Part shown: in pieces, positions 16,542 to 24,048 of the stretch
Layout: the number at the start of each line of letters is the position of its first letter
Position numbering within the stretch: the stretch's first letter is position 1
Assembly (NCBI RefSeq): GCF_013350005.1
Contig: NZ_JABVWW010000012.1
Location: 33,780-97,779 of the forward strand
Direction: 5' to 3'
DNA length: 64,000 nt
Origin: Methylocystis silviterrae
Lineage (GTDB): Bacteria > Pseudomonadota > Alphaproteobacteria > Rhizobiales > Beijerinckiaceae
Position numbers and translations under genes: made by a program
The notes under the pieces: model-generated
What the model saw: only the letters and a program-made list of their open reading frames with translations
Told to the model about the DNA's origin: nothing
The model's database searches: none

Positions 16542-18719
16542 TTACGCTGTCCCGGTCTCTCCCGCGATCTTGCCGAAATCGGCGACGCCCATCATCACGC
16601 GGCGCAGTTCGGCGAGGAGGCGCAGGCGGTTGAGGCGCAGATCGGCGTTGTCGGCGTTGACCGTCACATCGTCGAAGAAGACGTCGACCGGCTCGCGAAG
16701 CTTTGACAGCGCGCGCATGGCGCCGGCGAAATCTTCCTTCGTAAGATGCTCCGCCGTCTCTTCGCGCGCGCGGGCGATGGCGGCGGCAAGCTTATGCTCT
16801 TGCGGCTCGATGCGCAGGTTTGGCGCATGGCGCTGCGCATAGGCGTCCGGCCCGTCCTTCTTCTCTTCGGCTTTCAGGATGTTGCTGGCGCGCTTATAGC
16901 CGGCGAGCAGGTTTTTTCCGTCGTCGGTCGCAAGGAATGTGTCGAGCGCCTCGACTTTGCGCGTGATCATGAGCAGATCGTCCTGTAGCGGCGCGCCTGT
17001 CGCTTGCTCCTCACCGGAGTCGGCGAAAGCGACGGCGCCAAGCGCCGCATCTATCAGATCGTGTCGCGCCCCCTTGTCGCGCAAGTAGACCTTCAGCCGA
17101 TCGATGAAAAATTCGAGAAGGTCCACCGCGACGTCATGCCCGGACTTGTTCCGGGCATCCACGCCCTTACGCTGCGCGTGGATGGCCGGGACAAGCCCGG
17201 CCATGACGCCGTGAAGCGATAGCCTCAACTCATTCTCCAGCGCGATCCTGATTACGCCCAAAACCGCTCTGCGCAGCGCGTAAGGGTCCTTGCTGCCCGT
17301 CGGCTTTTCGTCGATCGCCCAGAAACCCACGAGCGTGTCGAGCTTGTCGGCGAGCGCCACCGCGATCGATACGGGATCGGTCGGGATGCGGTCGTTCGGT
17401 CCCTGCGGCTTGTAATGGTCCTCGATCGCTGCGGCGACGCTGGCGTCCTCGCCTTGCGCGCTGGCGTAATAGCGGCCCATCAGACCCTGCAGTTCGGGAA
17501 ATTCTCCAACCATTTCGGAGACGAGATCCGCCTTGCAGAGCGTCGCCGCGCGTTCCGCGAGAAAAGCGTCGGCGCCGACGATCGGCGCAAGCTCCTTCGC
17601 CAGCGCTGCGATGCGTTTCACGCGCTCGCCCTGCGTCCCGAGCTTTTCATGAAAGACGATGGCGTCGAGCTTCGGCAGACGCTCTTCGAGCCTCGCCTTG
17701 AGGTCGGTCTCATAGAAGAATTTCGCGTCAGACAGACGCGCGGCGATGACGCGCTCATTGCCGCCGACGACCGTCGCGCCGCCGTCGGAGGCTTCTATGT
17801 TCGAGACGAGGATGAAGCGATTGGTGAGCGCGTCGTCCTTGCGCAGCACGAAACATTTCTGGTTCACGCGGATCGTTGCGCGGATCACTTCCGGCGGAAT
17901 GGCGAGGAAGCTCTCGTCGAACTTGCCCATGAGCGTCACCGGCCATTCGACGAGGCCGGCGACTTCATCGAGCAGGGCAGGGTCTTCGACAAGCTCCAGC
18001 CCTTGCGCGAAGGCGAGATCCTTCGCGTCATGCAGAATGATGTCGCGCCGACGCGCCGGATCGATCACGACTTTGGCGCGCTCGAGCGAGAGCGCATAAT
18101 CCTCGAAGCGCTTCACGCGAATGGGCTGCGGCGCCAGGAAGCGATGGCCGTGGGTCACATTGCCCGACGCGATTCCGTCGACCCCGAAGCGGACGATTTC
18201 GGGAGATTCCGTCTCCGGTCCGAAGGTCGCCACAATGGAATGGAGCGGCCGCACCCAGCGTAGCGAATCCCCGCGCTCGGACGCCGCGCCCCAGCGCATC
18301 GATTTCGGCCAGGGAAAGCTCTTGACGATCGTCGGCAGAATTTCAGCGAGAACGTCGATCGTCTCCGCGCCGGCGCGCTCGATGACCGCGACATAGAACT
18401 CGCCCTTTTTCGGGTCCTTCGCGATCTTCGCCTGATCGAGCGAGGCGAGGCCGGCGCTTTTCAGAAACCCGGCGATCGCCGCCTCCGGCGCGCCGACGCG
18501 CGGGCCTTTGCGCTCTTCGCGCAGGTCCGGCTGGCGCGACGGCAGGCCCACCACTTGCAGCGCGAGACGGCGCGGCGTGGCGTAGGCGGCGGCGCCTTCG
18601 TAAGTCAGACCGCGATCGACAAGCGCATTGGTGACGAGCCGCTTCAGATCGTCAGCCGCCTGCCGTTGCATGCGCGCCGGAATTTCTTCGGAGAAAAGTT
18701 CGAGAAGGAGATCGGACAT
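16542..18719 (-). CDS. glyS: Glycyl-tRNA synthetase beta subunit
   Basis: GlyS is the tRNA-recognition subunit of the heterotetrameric glycyl-tRNA synthetase; the alpha subunit GlyQ makes glycyl-adenylate. The 725 residues include the family start ([16 protein letters not shown]), the [12 protein letters not shown] region, the [20 protein letters not shown] block, and the C-terminal anticodon-binding part ([19 protein letters not shown]). About 26 residues (504-529, starting [12 protein letters not shown]) come from a palindromic repeat inserted in frame, which makes the protein longer than usual. glyQ is not adjacent; a repeat-filled gap and trxB lie upstream. Confidence 0.96.
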   Translation of the reverse strand: MSDLLLELFSEEIPARMQRQAADDLKRLVTNALVDRGLTYEGAAAYATPRRLALQVVGLPSRQPDLREERKGPRVGAPEAAIAGFLKSAGLASLDQAKIAKDPKKGEFYVAVIERAGAETIDVLAEILPTIVKSFPWPKSMRWGAASERGDSLRWVRPLHSIVATFGPETESPEIVRFGVDGIASGNVTHGHRFLAPQPIRVKRFEDYALSLERAKVVIDPARRRDIILHDAKDLAFAQGLELVEDPALLDEVAGLVEWPVTLMGKFDESFLAIPPEVIRATIRVNQKCFVLRKDDALTNRFILVSNIEASDGGATVVGGNERVIAARLSDAKFFYETDLKARLEERLPKLDAIVFHEKLGTQGERVKRIAALAKELAPIVGADAFLAERAATLCKADLVSEMVGEFPELQGLMGRYYASAQGEDASVAAAIEDHYKPQGPNDRIPTDPVSIAVALADKLDTLVGFWAIDEKPTGSKDPYALRRAVLGVIRIALENELRLSLHGVMAGLVPAIHAQRKGVDARNKSGHDVAVDLLEFFIDRLKVYLRDKGARHDLIDAALGAVAFADSGEEQATGAPLQDDLLMITRKVEALDTFLATDDGKNLLAGYKRASNILKAEEKKDGPDAYAQRHAPNLRIEPQEHKLAAAIARAREETAEHLTKEDFAGAMRALSKLREPVDVFFDDVTVNADNADLRLNRLRLLAELRRVMMGVADFGKIAGETGTA
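17132..17208. repeat. Palindromic repeat inside glyS (VPAIH family)
   Basis: This 77-base element starts CGTCATGCCCGG and ends CCGGCCATGACG, with inner arms GGCATCCACGC and GCGTGGATGGCC. The same family, with the same ends, lies at 33811-33927 upstream of the beta-propeller gene. Here it is read through in glyS, giving the residues [10 protein letters not shown] and later RNKSGHDV, and it keeps the frame on both sides. Such reading of the repeat as protein is a sign of insertion into a tolerant surface loop. Confidence 0.85.
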
Positions 18720-18779
18720 TGCGCTTTTATGCTCTGCGCCTCATTCCCTCCGCCCGGTGCGGAAGACATGCGCCTCGGT

Positions 18780-19025
18780 TTATTCACCCTCCCCTTGAGG
18801 GGGAGGGTCGGACTGCGAAGCAGTCCGGGGTGGGGTGAAAGCAGAGCTTTCATTCGGACGCTCGTACAGCGCGCCGCATATTGTGTCGAGCGCGCGCGTG
18901 GGGGTCGTCACCCCACCCCGCGCCTTCGGCGCGAGCCTCCCCCAATCAAAGTCGGCTGTTGCCGACTTTGATTATTTTACAAAAACGCAAACCGGGAACA
19001 CCCGGTTTGCAAGGGGAGGGTGGAG
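18780..19025. repeat. Repeat block in the trxB-glyS gap
   Basis: The 328-base gap between trxB and glyS holds no gene. From 18780 it contains CCCTCCCCTTGAGGGGGAGG with GGACTGCGAAGCAGTCC, then a mirrored arm at about 18905-18943 (CACCCCACCCCGCGCCTTCG), then two perfect hairpins, and a closing GGGGAGGG arm at 19013-19020. The outer arms again resemble the CTCCC/GGGAG repeat family seen at 6.9 and 13.9 kb. Confidence 0.7.
18944..19010 (-). terminator. Twin hairpins downstream of trxB
   Basis: Two perfect stem-loops follow trxB. One has a 10-bp stem (GCAAACCGGG/CCCGGTTTGC, 18987-19010). The other has a 13-bp stem (AATCAAAGTCGGC/GCCGACTTTGATT, 18944-18973) with a TGTT loop. Read on the minus strand they come after the trxB stop; T-rich sequence flanks the second stem mainly on the plus strand. 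They probably end trxB transcription before glyS, although they may be part of the repeat block. Confidence 0.55.
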
Positions 19026-19047
19026 GCGCGCGCTCGTCTGAAATATC

Positions 19048-20010
19048 TCAGGCGATTTCCTTGACCGCCGACTTCGGCGCCTCGAGCAGAAATTTCTCGA
19101 CTTCGAGCGCCGCCATGCAGCCGAGGCCCGCCGCGGTGACGGCCTGGCGATAGACTTCGTCGGCGACGTCGCCGGCGGCGTAGACGCCCGGCATGCTGGT
19201 GCGCGTCGATCCGGGCTCGACGGCGATGTAGCCGGACGGTTTGATCGTCAACTGGCCGCGGAAAAGTTCGGAAGCCGGCGAATGGCCGATCGCGATGAAG
19301 ACGCCATCCGCTTCAAGCGTGTGGATCGCGCCGGTTGCGACATTCTTGACGCGCGCCCCGGTGACGCTCAGCGGGTTCTCGTCGCCGACGATTTCGTCGA
19401 CGACGTGATTGAAGAGAACCGAGACGTTTTCCTGCGCCAGCAGACGCTTCACCAAGACGCGCTCGCTGCGGAATTCGTCGCGGCGGTGGATGATCGTCAC
19501 ATGCGACGCGAGATTTGAAAGATACAGCGCCTCTTCGACCGCGCTGTTGCCGCCGCCGACGACAAGCACTTTCTTGCCGCGAAAGAAAAATCCGTCACAG
19601 GTCGCGCAGGCGGAGACGCCGAAGCCCTTGAACCTTTCCTCGCTCGGCAGACCCAGCCACTTCGCCTTGGCGCCAGTGGCGATGATCAGCGATTCGCAGG
19701 TGTATGACTTGCCCGAATCTCCGGTGAGCCTGAACGGCCGCTCGTCGAGATGCGCCTCGACAATGTGATCTGAGACGAGCTTCGTCCCGACATGTTCGGC
19801 TTGCAGGCGCATCTGCTCCATGAGCCAGGGCCCTTGGATCGGCTCGGCGAAACCGGGATAATTTTCGACCTCGGTCGTGATCATGAGCTGGCCGCCCTGA
19901 TCGAAGCCGGCGATGAGCATCGGCTCGAGCAGCGCGCGGGCGGCGTAGATCGCCGCCGTATAGCCGGCCGGACCGGAGCCGATGATGATGACGCGCGCAT
20001 GCTGCGGCAT
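19048..20010 (-). CDS. trxB: Thioredoxin-disulfide reductase
   Basis: TrxB passes electrons from NADPH through FAD to thioredoxin in the cytoplasm. The 320-residue protein has the FAD dinucleotide motif GSGPAGYTAAIYAARA at the N-terminus and the redox-active pair CATC (near residue 136). The NADPH motif is VVGGGNSAVEEALYL, and the C-terminal FAD motif is GVYAAGDVADEVYRQAVTAAG. Length and motif order are standard. It ends ahead of a repeat-filled gap that contains two strong hairpins. Confidence 0.97.
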   Translation of the reverse strand: MPQHARVIIIGSGPAGYTAAIYAARALLEPMLIAGFDQGGQLMITTEVENYPGFAEPIQGPWLMEQMRLQAEHVGTKLVSDHIVEAHLDERPFRLTGDSGKSYTCESLIIATGAKAKWLGLPSEERFKGFGVSACATCDGFFFRGKKVLVVGGGNSAVEEALYLSNLASHVTIIHRRDEFRSERVLVKRLLAQENVSVLFNHVVDEIVGDENPLSVTGARVKNVATGAIHTLEADGVFIAIGHSPASELFRGQLTIKPSGYIAVEPGSTRTSMPGVYAAGDVADEVYRQAVTAAGLGCMAALEVEKFLLEAPKSAVKEIA

Positions 20011-20099
20011 GAGGTGGCCTCGCGAGTGAAGACGCCCGCAATCTAGCCATTATCAGCGTCGCCGCAACCGCTTGGCCGGCCGCCGCGTGGAAGTCCGGC

Positions 20100-20519
20100 T
20101 TACCAGCCCCAGCCGCCATCGCCGCCCCAGCCCGGGCAGACGTTCATCCATTGGCGTCGCCAGCCCCAATGGGTCCACACCCGGCGGATCTGATAGCAGT
20201 CGCCATAGCCGGCGGTGGCGTAGCTGGGCCAGCCCCAACCAACGCCCGCGCCGTATCCCGGCGAATAGGCGGGCAGGTCTGTGCGGTAATAGCTCCAGCC
20301 CCAAGGCTGGCCCCAGCCCACCGGCCGGCCTGGGCCGGCACGGCCGCCCCAACGGCCGGCCCAGTGGACGCCGGGCAGTATCGCGCCTTGGAAGCCGCCG
20401 CCGCCCCAGCCGAAGCCGCGCCATCCGTCCCATCGCTGCGCCTGCGAGGCGCCGGAATGGGCCATCAAGCCAATGAGCAGAGCGCCGGTCGCGGCCGCCG
20501 CTTTGATTACTTTAGACAT
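20100..20519 (-). CDS. Secreted Gly/Trp-rich protein, copy 1
   Basis: This is a 139-residue protein of unknown function. A signal peptide (IKAAAATGALLIGLMAHSGASQA) is followed by a mature part very rich in Gly, Trp, Tyr and Arg. The C-terminal 35 residues carry a distinctive block with two Cys: DCYQIRRVWTHWGW, then QWMNVCPGWGG. The next gene upstream (20603-21220) encodes a longer paralogue with the same block, so the pair arose by tandem duplication. Composition resembles structural or sulfur-globule-like secreted proteins, but I cannot assign a function. Location is predicted periplasmic or extracellular. Confidence 0.75.
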   Translation of the reverse strand: MSKVIKAAAATGALLIGLMAHSGASQAQRWDGWRGFGWGGGGFQGAILPGVHWAGRWGGRAGPGRPVGWGQPWGWSYYRTDLPAYSPGYGAGVGWGWPSYATAGYGDCYQIRRVWTHWGWRRQWMNVCPGWGGDGGWGW

Positions 20520-20602
20520 CTCCAGCTCCTCTCCCGATGCAAAAACGCCCTCCCAGACCGGGAGGGCGCGTGTGTTTCAAATGCCGACGCGAAGCGATCG
20601 GC

Positions 20603-21220
20603 TTACCAGCCCCAACCGGTGTTCCAGCCGCCCCAACCGCCGCCCCAGCCGGAGCAGACGTTCACCCACTGGGGCCGCCAACCCCAATTGGTCCACACGC
20701 TGCGAAGCTGGTAGCAGCCGCCGTAGCCGATGTTGGAATAATAGGACGAACCCCAACCCAAGCCATATCCGGCGCCGATCAGGCCCGCGCCATACCACGG
20801 CCAATAGGAGCGCGCCCACGGACGTCGCCAGCCCCATCCGCCGCCCCAACCGCCGATCATAGGCCTGCCCCAGCCGCCGCCCCAGCCGGCGCGGCGCCAT
20901 CCGCCGCCCCAGCCGGCGCCGCGCCAGCCGCCGCCGCCCCAGCCGCCTCTAAAGCCCCCGCCGGGCAGAACCGCGCCACGGAAGCCGCCGCCGAAACCGC
21001 CGCCCCTGAAGCCGCCAAATCCGCCGCCAAATCCGCCGCCAAGTCCGCCGCCGTGTCCGCCGCCGAAGCCGCCGCCTCTGAATCCGCCGAAACCGCCGCC
21101 GCCGAACCCGCCGCCTCGGCCGCCAAAGCCGCCCCTTTGCGCCTCAGCGACGCCCGTATGGGCCAGCAACCCGATAACCAGCGCGGCCGTCGCGACCGCC
21201 GTCTTGACCGATTGAGACAT
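20603..21220 (-). CDS. Secreted Gly-rich protein, copy 2
   Basis: This is a 205-residue paralogue of the preceding protein. It has a signal peptide (VKTAVATAALVIGLLAHTGVAEA) and then about 70 residues of GGGFGG-type repeats. A Trp/Gly/Arg-rich middle follows (GWGGGWRRAGWGGGW). It ends in the shared block GCYQLRSVWTNWGW and QWVNVCSGWGG. The repeat tract is longer than in copy 1, as expected from slippage. The two genes lie 83 bases apart on the same strand, with similar leaders (a CAGGAG or AGGAGCTGGAGA ribosome site before each). Function unknown; a structural surface or periplasmic polymer is one possibility. Confidence 0.75.
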   Translation of the reverse strand: MSQSVKTAVATAALVIGLLAHTGVAEAQRGGFGGRGGGFGGGGFGGFRGGGFGGGHGGGLGGGFGGGFGGFRGGGFGGGFRGAVLPGGGFRGGWGGGGWRGAGWGGGWRRAGWGGGWGRPMIGGWGGGWGWRRPWARSYWPWYGAGLIGAGYGLGWGSSYYSNIGYGGCYQLRSVWTNWGWRPQWVNVCSGWGGGWGGWNTGWGW

Positions 21221-21644
21221 TTCCAGCTCCTGATCGTGGTCTCAACAAGTTGCGCTGGCGGGCGAAAATCCATGCGCGGTCCTGCCGCTCAAAATTCGCC
21301 GCCAACCCCGCCAACGTCACTAAATCGCGCGCGGCGCACGCACTTCAAGAAGCTCTGCCTTCGACGCTTGAGCAGGGGGCGGAGTCTCCTGCTGAAAATA
21401 GTTTGGAAGTGTTGCGCTTATGTCACAGACATAAAAGACGTTTCTACGCGCAGAGCAGTCATGTCTGTCAAAGACAAGAATAAGCAGTAATGGAACAATG
21501 TTAGTTTAAGCGCGGCTTCATAATTTTTGAAGTGTTCAGCAACGGGCCGCGTGGCGATTTTGATCTCGCCATTGTTTGGTCACGAGCGATTTCTATTGGC
21601 GACGGATCTGCGGAGTCGCTTGCGGCCTTTGCAAGGAGAATGTT
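21221..21644. other. Intergenic region with no clear gene
   Basis: These 424 bases separate divergent genes (the Gly-rich protein and the RlpA-like protein). They are more AT-rich than the flanks, particularly 21400-21560, which fits a promoter region. A short imperfect palindrome TGTCACAGACA lies near 21420, and GTCTGTCAAAGAC near 21464. A 77-codon plus-strand frame at 21250-21483 has no ribosome site or family signal, and I do not call it. Confidence 0.5.
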
Positions 21645-21995
21645 GTGAAAAAGTTTGTGTCCGGAGTTCTGGCCCTTGGCGCCGTCAGCCTATTCGCGTC
21701 CACGGCGACGAAAGCGGGTGAATGGGTCGGCCAAGCGTCCTATTACGCGCACAGGGGGCGCACGGCGAGCGGCGCGCATGTCGGCGCGCTGACGGCCGCC
21801 CATCGGACATTGCCGTTCGGATCGAAGGTGCGCGTGACCAATTTGCGCAACAATCGTTCGATCGTCGTCACGGTGAACGATCGCGGGCCGTTTACGCGCG
21901 GCCGGGTTATTGATGTCTCAGTCGCGGCCGCGGACAGCCTCGGTTTCAGATCGGCGGGCGTCGCACATGTCAGGGTGGAGCAGGTTGCGAACTAA
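21645..21995 (+). CDS. RlpA-like double-psi beta-barrel protein
   Basis: This 116-residue secreted protein has a signal peptide ([23 protein letters not shown]) and a single RlpA-like domain. The family landmarks are visible: [16 protein letters not shown], then [37 protein letters not shown] and AADSLGF. RlpA proteins are septal lytic transglycosylases or related cell-wall binding proteins. The catalytic-type His and Asp positions ([14 protein letters not shown]) are present. There is no SPOR domain, so septal targeting is not evident. The GTG start at 21645 is chosen because AAGGAG lies 6 bases upstream; a longer frame from 21576 lacks a signal peptide. Confidence 0.85.
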   Translation: MKKFVSGVLALGAVSLFASTATKAGEWVGQASYYAHRGRTASGAHVGALTAAHRTLPFGSKVRVTNLRNNRSIVVTVNDRGPFTRGRVIDVSVAAADSLGFRSAGVAHVRVEQVAN

Positions 21996-22840
21996 TATCG
22001 CCACCAGAATGCGCTGATCAGACCGCGCTCGGCGGGCGAGTTGACGCCCCCGATCGCGGCGATAGCGCCGATCTGCAACGAAAGCGACGCGGTCACGTCG
22101 TAGACCGCGCTCAGCTGAAATTTCTGCGCGGCGACGACGCCCGCCGGGCCGCCTCTCGGCGCAAAGGCGGAGAAGCTTTGGGCGAGAAGCAGGATCGGGG
22201 GCAGGGGGCGCAGTCCGGCGGTGAGGTCGGCGCGGATCTCATCGCCATTCTGTCCGCGCGACCGATACCCCAGCTGCGCGTCGACAAAGCCGGGAAAGCC
22301 GAAAAGCTCGAAGGGCCGGCCAACAAGCAGCCGCAGGTCGGCCTGCAGGGGATCGCGCATATCGAGGAATCGCCGCGCGGCCGGGGAGGCCGCACGCACC
22401 CCCGCCTGCAGCGAGACGATGTAATCGCCCCAGGTGAAGAGTAGCGTCCGCGCGCCGAGCGCGCCTAATCCGAGGCCTTCATAGCGTGCGCCCGGCGGTC
22501 CTTGGAGCGATAGCGGCAGGCCGGCCTTGGCTTCCTCGATGAGCAGGTTGAGATGGTCGTAGGACCCTGCGGCGCCGCGGAAATTCATATAGCCGCCTTC
22601 GGCGACGATCGTCAGCCAGTCGAACAGGCCGTGCTCGACGTATACGCGCGTCTCGAACTTACGATAGGAGGGCGTCTGGATCAGTCGGCCCTTGGCGTCA
22701 TAGGCTTTGCGCGCGTCGGCGAAGGTCGTGGTGACGATCGCCTGTCCTGCGCCGGGCGGCATGAGCCAAGCGCCAGCAAAGGCCGACCGCGCCGCAACGA
22801 CCCAAAAGCAAAAAACAATGAAAATCGCCAAGACACGCAT
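21992..22840 (-). CDS. Predicted outer-membrane beta-barrel protein
   Basis: This 282-residue protein has a signal peptide (ending ARSAFA) and alternating amphipathic strands through the mature part. It finishes in an aromatic C-terminus (ISAFWWRY), as outer-membrane barrels do. I recognise no specific family; the pattern is like the transporter-type barrels annotated near phenol/MetA-pathway proteins. Its stop overlaps the stop of the RlpA-like gene by four bases (convergent). The ATG is followed by a hydrophobic stretch, [17 protein letters not shown]. Confidence 0.6.
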   Translation of the reverse strand: MRVLAIFIVFCFWVVAARSAFAGAWLMPPGAGQAIVTTTFADARKAYDAKGRLIQTPSYRKFETRVYVEHGLFDWLTIVAEGGYMNFRGAAGSYDHLNLLIEEAKAGLPLSLQGPPGARYEGLGLGALGARTLLFTWGDYIVSLQAGVRAASPAARRFLDMRDPLQADLRLLVGRPFELFGFPGFVDAQLGYRSRGQNGDEIRADLTAGLRPLPPILLLAQSFSAFAPRGGPAGVVAAQKFQLSAVYDVTASLSLQIGAIAAIGGVNSPAERGLISAFWWRY

Positions 22841-22948
22841 GAGACACGCATGGCGTCACGCACAGGAACCCGACCGCCGCCGATCGGCCGCGGGCCTTAC
22901 AATGCAATGATAAGAGCGATGCGCGCTGTTGACAATCGACGGCTGCGC

Positions 22949-23521
22949 TTATGCTCCCACATGCGCATGCACGTCGCGGCCGCCGTGGCGCTGCATGATT
23001 TCCATCGCCGCGCGTTCGCGCTCGTCGTTCCAGACGCGGGCCCAAAGCAGCAGTCCGCCATGCTTCAACTGCGACTGCGCCCATTTGGTCTGGCGATCGC
23101 CGACGAGCTTCGAAGCCAGCAGGCCCAAAATGCCGGCTGCGCCGCCGGTCAGCAGTCCAACTGCGATGGCGCTGGTCAGCGACAGGCCCCAGGCAAGCGT
23201 TACTCCCGCGCCGATGAAGGCGCCGACGTAGAACAGCACGCCGACGATCGAGGCCTTGCCGATATTGAGCGACTCGCTGTCGATGTAAGGCGTGCGCGGC
23301 GCTCTGGGGCTATCTTCAAGCGAGTCGGCGCTCACGTCCGTGTCGCCGAGCTTTTCGCGCACTTTGTCCTCTTCGGCGAGAAGGCTGATCTCCGAGCGGT
23401 CGAAACCGCCGGTGAGAAGATCGTCGATCGCCGACTGCAGTGTGTCGACGGTGTCGAACAGGCCGACGACCTCGCGCAGCTCATGGCGTTCTTCAGGGGT
23501 GGTGGCTCTCTTCGCGTCCAT
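22949..23521 (-). CDS. Membrane protein with glycine-rich helices (general-stress-like)
   Basis: This 190-residue protein has an N-terminal cytoplasmic domain (VVGLFDTVDTLQSAIDDLLTGGFDRSEISLL) of the kind found in general stress and DUF1269-like proteins. A central pair of Gly/Ala-rich helices follows (IVGVLFYVGAFIGAGVTLAWG, and AVGLLTGGAAGILGLLASKLV). It ends in a His-rich tail (MQRHGGRDVHAH). ATG 23521 follows an AGGAGCAAGAA leader; the frame remains open further upstream, but that part runs into repeat DNA. The function is unknown; such proteins are often stress-induced. Confidence 0.65.
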   Translation of the reverse strand: MDAKRATTPEERHELREVVGLFDTVDTLQSAIDDLLTGGFDRSEISLLAEEDKVREKLGDTDVSADSLEDSPRAPRTPYIDSESLNIGKASIVGVLFYVGAFIGAGVTLAWGLSLTSAIAVGLLTGGAAGILGLLASKLVGDRQTKWAQSQLKHGGLLLWARVWNDERERAAMEIMQRHGGRDVHAHVGA

Positions 23522-23660
23522 GTTTCTTGCTCCTGCGCGGCGATTTGGCGCGCGGCCGCGCTCTTGATTAAACAGAGCGGCGCGCCCGGTCTTCAAGAGG
23601 CGTCGGGCAGGGAAAATTGTTGGGAGGCGGAAAAGCTGGCGGCCAGACGCGCCGACGCTT

Positions 23661-23832
23661 GCCCCTCGCCCTTCGAGACGCGAGCTTCGCGCGCTCCTCA
23701 GGATGAGGGGCCTTGGGTTGCGCAGCGTGCAGAGTGTTACCGACGCTTTCCGCTCGCGACTATAGAGCGCCAACAAAGCAGTCCTCATCCTGAGGAGCCG
23801 CGGAGCGGCGTCTCGAGGGACGAGGGTGAGGC
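23661..23832. repeat. Two TCCTCAGGATGAG-type repeats
   Basis: Two copies of one palindromic family flank about 70 bases of unique sequence. The first (23661-23710) runs CCCTCGCCCTTCGAGACGCG to CTCCTCAGGATGAGGGG. The second (23780-23832) is in the opposite orientation, from GTCCTCATCCTGAGGAGC to CTCGAGGGACGAGGG. The family recurs at 29781-29829, 29872-29928, 33176-33226 and 54396-54443. Confidence 0.85.
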
Positions 23833-23856
23833 ACCGACCGAGGCGGGCGGCGCGGT

Positions 23857-24015
23857 TTACTTTTTGCGCGATTTTGTGCCGGATTTGTCGGCAGCTTGCG
23901 TCAATGCAGAGGCAGCAAGCGTCTTGATTTGTTTCCTTGTTGCTGAGCTTGGCTTTTGCAAGGCTTTGGAGGCGATCGTTGCAACGCGGCCGCTCGTTTT
24001 CTCATTTTTCGCCAT
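23857..24015 (-). CDS. Small basic protein, 52 residues
   Basis: A 52-codon gene lies between nrdJ and a repeat pair. It reads MAKNEKTSGRVATIASKALQ at the start and ends in GTKSRKK. It is rich in Lys, Ser, Thr and Ala, has no Cys, and looks soluble and positively charged. Small proteins of this type, with the NEKT...RVA.IASK pattern, are familiar as unnamed proteins in Rhizobiales. The function is unknown. It starts 34 bases after the nrdJ stop on the same strand, so it may be the last gene of the nrdJ unit. Confidence 0.65.
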   Translation of the reverse strand: MAKNEKTSGRVATIASKALQKPSSATRKQIKTLAASALTQAADKSGTKSRKK

Positions 24016-24048
24016 GATGTCCATGTCTCCGTTAATTCGGTGATTTCC

